A stretch of 64,000 bases of DNA, from NCBI RefSeq assembly GCF_965225875.1, contig NZ_CBDDBS010000003.1, positions 186,001 to 250,000 on the forward strand. Reading direction: 5' to 3'. Both the position numbers and the translations under genes were made by a program. Under the pieces are notes generated by a model, which saw only the letters and a program-made list of their open reading frames with translations, was not told where the DNA came from and searched no databases. This document shows positions 61,492 through 64,000 of this stretch, piece by piece (within the stretch, counting starts at the first letter, position 1; the number at the start of each line of letters is the position of its first letter). Source of the DNA: Haliscomenobacter sp965225875. Lineage in GTDB: Bacteria; Bacteroidota; Bacteroidia; Chitinophagales; Saprospiraceae.

Positions 61492-61556
61492 ATAATTTTT
61501 TGAGGCATACAAAGTGAAATTTCTTTCATGTAATCATTTTCTTTTATTTAGGAAAA

Positions 61557-61586
61557 AGCAACATCACTGCGATGTTGCTTTTTTTG
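61557..61586 (+). terminator. Terminator of the sigma-54 activator gene
   Basis: AGCAACATC (61557-61565), a 5-nt loop, GATGTTGCT (61571-61579) and a T run. It isolates the activator transcript from the sigma-54 promoter 45 nt further on. Confidence 0.9.
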
Positions 61587-61630
61587 TTGTAAAAAACTGA
61601 TTTTCAATTAAATAAAAATAAAAAAAGATT

Positions 61631-61646
61631 TGGCACGGGGATTGTA
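61631..61646 (+). promoter_or_regulatory. Sigma-54 promoter
   Basis: TGGCAC (61631-61636), five bases, TTGTA (61642-61646): this matches the -24/-12 consensus TGGCAC-N5-TTGCA in all but one base (GT instead of GC at -12), with the exact 10-nt spacing between the GG and the -12 pair. Transcription would start near 61657. The gene just upstream encodes an enhancer-binding activator of sigma-54. Confidence 0.8.
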
Positions 61647-61656
61647 ATATAACATG

Positions 61657-62367
61657 TAGTGTATCATTCACTTAATGGTGCCATTAGAATCAAATAATCA
61701 CTTTCCTAGGTATTGGAGACATTGCTTAACTAACCTTATTATGTGGTCAACGTAAAGGTTAGTTAGTGTCGCTAATCTCAAAACCACATTTTCACAACCC
61801 TCAATAGGGGCACTACCAATTGTTGCAATTGCTAGATGTGCTGTGCACAATACCTTTTGGAAAGAGAGGATGTTAAATGCAAAATCTACAAATAGGTAAA
61901 AATGTACAGTTACTACTAGCCGCCTTGATGTATAACCGGTGGTAGCCAACAGAACTGTAATACTGTATTGTTATTGACACTGAACACTCGCCATGGTTAT
62001 CCATGAGCAAAAACGATGCCAAAAGAGGGCATTTCAGAACACTATGTAATTGCATGTAACTCCACCACGTATTTTTTAGGTACGTGGTGGAAGTTCTTTC
62101 ACTTACTAGGTTCAATCCAATTTGACAATTCATGTTCTAACCGATAATCCGTAACAGGTATTTAATAGGTACATCTTTTGGATCACATTAGAACCATTGT
62201 TTTCCTCTCGACCAAAGTTGTATGGGAATGTGGATGGTTCTTTTGTAGATCTATCACCTCTTGCGGATATCAAATTGCCATGATTAAAGGACGCATTTTA
62301 GTTTATTTATAAGGTTCACATTTTCTTATGAGGTTGTCTTGTAGGTCTTTGACAGCCTCTTTTTTTT
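61657..62367 (+). ncRNA. Candidate sigma-54-dependent noncoding RNA (about 710 nt)
   Basis: The stretch between the sigma-54 promoter and the terminator at 62330-62367 has no convincing reading frame. It contains perfect hairpins with 10-bp stems at 61728-61764 (AACTAACCTT) and 62062-62090 (CCACCACGTA), and a longer-range pair GAACCA/TGGTTC near 62190-62240. The only small frame of note is an 18-codon one at 62003-62059 ending CNCM. A regulated structured RNA or peptide-encoding RNA is the simplest reading. No RNA family is recognised. Confidence 0.45.
62330..62367 (+). terminator. Terminator ending the sigma-54 transcript
   Basis: GAGGTTGTC (62330-62338) pairs with GACAGCCTC (62351-62359, one G-U), followed by eight T residues. 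It stands directly before the GntR operator. Confidence 0.88.
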
Positions 62368-62378
62368 ATTTCAAACTA

Positions 62379-62396
62379 AACTTGTACGTACAAGTT
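62379..62396. promoter_or_regulatory. GntR/HutC-type operator, 18-bp perfect palindrome
   Basis: AACTTGTAC followed by its exact complement GTACAAGTT, 38 nt before the regulator start. The CTTGTAnnTACAAG form is the usual site of GntR-family regulators of the HutC group, so the gene at 62434 probably controls itself and the following dehydrogenase. Confidence 0.85.
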
Positions 62397-62433
62397 GAAT
62401 TTTGTAGCTTTGCTATGCGAACAAACGAATCGT

Positions 62434-63162
62434 ATGGAAAGCAGTACACAATATCAACTTTTGTACCTACGACTTAAAAAGGAAATCCTGGCAGATGTAT
62501 ATCCAATCGGGAGTATTTTGCCATCTGAAAATGACCTATGTGCCGCTGCAAACCTATCAAGATCAACAGTTAGGCAAGCCTTAAGCCAATTAGAAACAGA
62601 AGGATACATTACCAAGCAAAAAGGCAAAGGTAGCATTGTCAAATCCAAAAGCCGATCCTTAAACTTACTTTCCTTCCACGGTTTTTCAGCAATGGTTGAC
62701 AAAACGAAAATGTCAACCTTGTCCGTACAAGAGCCAAGTTATTCCTCCTGGCCTGAAGACTTTCATTTTGAATTGAGCGAACTAGAAAAAGCAGCGGCCT
62801 GTATCCATTTCGCTAGGGTACGTGCAGTGGAAGGGCGCCCCGTGATGTATGAACTGACCTTTGTGCCCAATCTAAATTTACCCAATTTTGTCCGTCGCTT
62901 TAAACTCAATCAATCTTTTTTTGACTTTTTAGCTAAGGAATACCAACTGGAAGTTGTAGGCATGGAACAACAAATCTGGGCAGTGACGGCTAGCCCTTTA
63001 ATGGCCCAACATTTGGATCTTGAACTCAATAGCCCTTTACTAAAAATCAGTCGAAAATACCACAGTAACCGCAGTCACCTCAATTTGTACAGCATCCTTT
63101 ACTGCAACACCGAAAAGTATGCGTTAGGCAATACAAGTGGCTTAATAAATCAGTCCATATGA
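62434..63162 (+). CDS. GntR-family (HutC-type, UTRA domain) regulator
   Basis: 242 aa. N-terminal winged helix with the GntR signature (ILPSENDLCAAANLSRSTVR, then QALSQLETEGYITKQKGKGS) and a UTRA ligand-binding domain (about 90-240; ARVRAVEGRPVMYELTFVPN, SPLMAQHLDLELNSPLLKIS). The start at 62434 was chosen because the upstream in-frame start at 62395 lies inside the operator. It overlaps the dehydrogenase gene by 4 nt and probably represses it until a pathway metabolite binds. Confidence 0.93.
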   Translation: MESSTQYQLLYLRLKKEILADVYPIGSILPSENDLCAAANLSRSTVRQALSQLETEGYITKQKGKGSIVKSKSRSLNLLSFHGFSAMVDKTKMSTLSVQEPSYSSWPEDFHFELSELEKAAACIHFARVRAVEGRPVMYELTFVPNLNLPNFVRRFKLNQSFFDFLAKEYQLEVVGMEQQIWAVTASPLMAQHLDLELNSPLLKISRKYHSNRSHLNLYSILYCNTEKYALGNTSGLINQSI

Positions 63163-64000
63163 GCAGCAAACCCATTCCCGTACCCCAAATTCGTGGTCAT
63201 TACACATCCGGTCATGAATGGATTCCTGTCGGGGAACCCACCCTCGAAGTATTTTCTCCATTGGATGGTTCTCATTTGGGAGGAGTGCCCATCGCAACTT
63301 CATCAACCATCGATCAGGTGGTGGAAAATGCCAATACTGCATTCAAAGCCTGGTCAAGCACCCCTTTAAAAGAAAGAGTTCAAGTTCTTTTTCGCTTTAA
63401 AACCTTGCTTGAGAGACATCATGCGGAATTGGCAGATTTGATTCAGGCCGAAAACGGCAAAACCTGGACCGAAGCCAAAGCTGAAATAGATAAGGGTATA
63501 GAAGTATTGGAGTTTGCCTGCGCTTTGCCCCAAATTTGGGATCAAGGCCTTTTGGAAGTCAGCACCGGGGTGAGTTGCCAATACGAACGGTATCCTCTGG
63601 GAACGGTTTTGTCGATTGTACCCTTCAACTTTCCGGCTATGGTGCCTATGTGGACAATCCCAATTGCCATTGGCTGCGGCAACACTTTTATCCTCAAACC
63701 TTCTGAATTGGTGCCCCTTACTGCAGTCCGTTTGGCGGAGCTGTTCACCGAAGCTGGCTTGCCACCCGGAGTTTTTAATGTAGTACACGGCACCCGCGAA
63801 ACAAGCGAGTACCTCATCGACCACCCTGGTATCACCGCCCTGAGTTTTGTAGGTTCTACCAAAGTGGCGCGAATGGTGTATCAGCGTGCTGCCAATTTGG
63901 GTAAAAGAGCACTGGCATTGGGCGGTGCCAAAAACCACCTGGTAGTCGTCCCGGATGCTGACCCCGAAATCACCGCTAAAAATGTAGTGGCCTCGGCCAT
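63159..64000 (+). CDS. Aldehyde dehydrogenase, methylmalonate-semialdehyde type (partial)
   Basis: The first 280 residues of an aldehyde dehydrogenase, cut by the window edge before the catalytic Cys. The NAD-binding part has SIVPFNFPAMVPMWTIPIAI and NTFILKPSELVPLTA, and the glycine-rich loop FVGSTKVAR; the PFNFPAM block is characteristic of CoA-acylating methylmalonate-semialdehyde dehydrogenases (MmsA/IolA), used in valine or inositol breakdown. Coupled by 4 nt to the GntR regulator. The exact substrate cannot be fixed without the second half and the downstream genes. Confidence 0.85.
   Translation, partial: MSSKPIPVPQIRGHYTSGHEWIPVGEPTLEVFSPLDGSHLGGVPIATSSTIDQVVENANTAFKAWSSTPLKERVQVLFRFKTLLERHHAELADLIQAENGKTWTEAKAEIDKGIEVLEFACALPQIWDQGLLEVSTGVSCQYERYPLGTVLSIVPFNFPAMVPMWTIPIAIGCGNTFILKPSELVPLTAVRLAELFTEAGLPPGVFNVVHGTRETSEYLIDHPGITALSFVGSTKVARMVYQRAANLGKRALALGGAKNHLVVVPDADPEITAKNVVASA

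Noticed and set aside
61686..62133. Short minus-strand frames in the sigma-54 unit as an IS remnant
   Set aside because: The translated frames resemble no transposase, and no terminal inverted repeats were found.

Overview
The window looks like a chromosome segment of a Bacteroidota bacterium, probably of the Saprospiria (Haliscomenobacter/Lewinella type). The evidence is a type IX secretion C-terminal sorting domain on two giant surface proteins, TonB-dependent receptors with carboxypeptidase-like plug domains, a DUF5689 lipoprotein, TAnnTTTG-type promoters and the absence of strong Shine-Dalgarno sites. The genus is inference; the phylum is well supported.

Region 1 (1 to about 14,080) is an integrated mobile element, most likely a temperate phage that continues left of the window. 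It holds short, overlapping genes: small membrane proteins, a 195-aa beta-rich protein, a P-loop ATPase of packaging type, a DUF3987 primase/helicase-like protein, an orphan C5 DNA methyltransferase, a possible cell-wall enzyme, a tRNA-Thr, and a repressor-type control region with three palindromic operators between divergent genes. It also carries cargo: a secreted trypsin-like protease and a YoeB-type toxin paired with an unusual 244-aa protein. No terminase, portal or tail gene is visible in these 14 kb, which fits a non-tailed phage, but the left end and integrase are not seen. The right end looks like a tRNA or tmRNA 3' fragment followed by a strong terminator (14,055-14,127).

Region 2 (14,237-23,768) is ordinary chromosome: a membrane protein, a secreted amidohydrolase, def, ruvX, a methyltransferase overlapping manA, two exported thioredoxin-fold proteins, rluF, an unknown exported protein and a 52-aa membrane protein.

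Region 3 (23,863-36,430) is mainly envelope and signalling: a 1,050-aa BNR/VPS10-type beta-propeller protein, a TPR histidine kinase overlapping a LuxR-type response regulator, and a DUF5689 lipoprotein plus TonB receptor divergent from an exported endonuclease/exonuclease/phosphatase.

Region 4 (36,600-50,934) holds two paralogous T9SS-exported giant proteins (3,376 and 1,342 aa). Region 5 (51,009-61,491) has infC, a free-standing copy of the ClpC C-terminal domain beside clpC, a STAS protein, a Crp/Fnr regulator, a TonB receptor and a PAS-containing sigma-54 activator.

Region 6 (61,492-64,000) starts with a near-consensus sigma-54 promoter feeding about 700 nt without a recognisable gene that ends in a terminator. 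A GntR/HutC regulator with a perfect 18-bp operator follows, overlapping a methylmalonate-semialdehyde-type aldehyde dehydrogenase cut by the window edge.

Many gene ends carry dispersed palindromes (GTTGAG and AGTGAAA heptad hairpins, TAGAGACG hairpins, a nested AAGTGTTCATTTT hairpin) that probably act as terminators.
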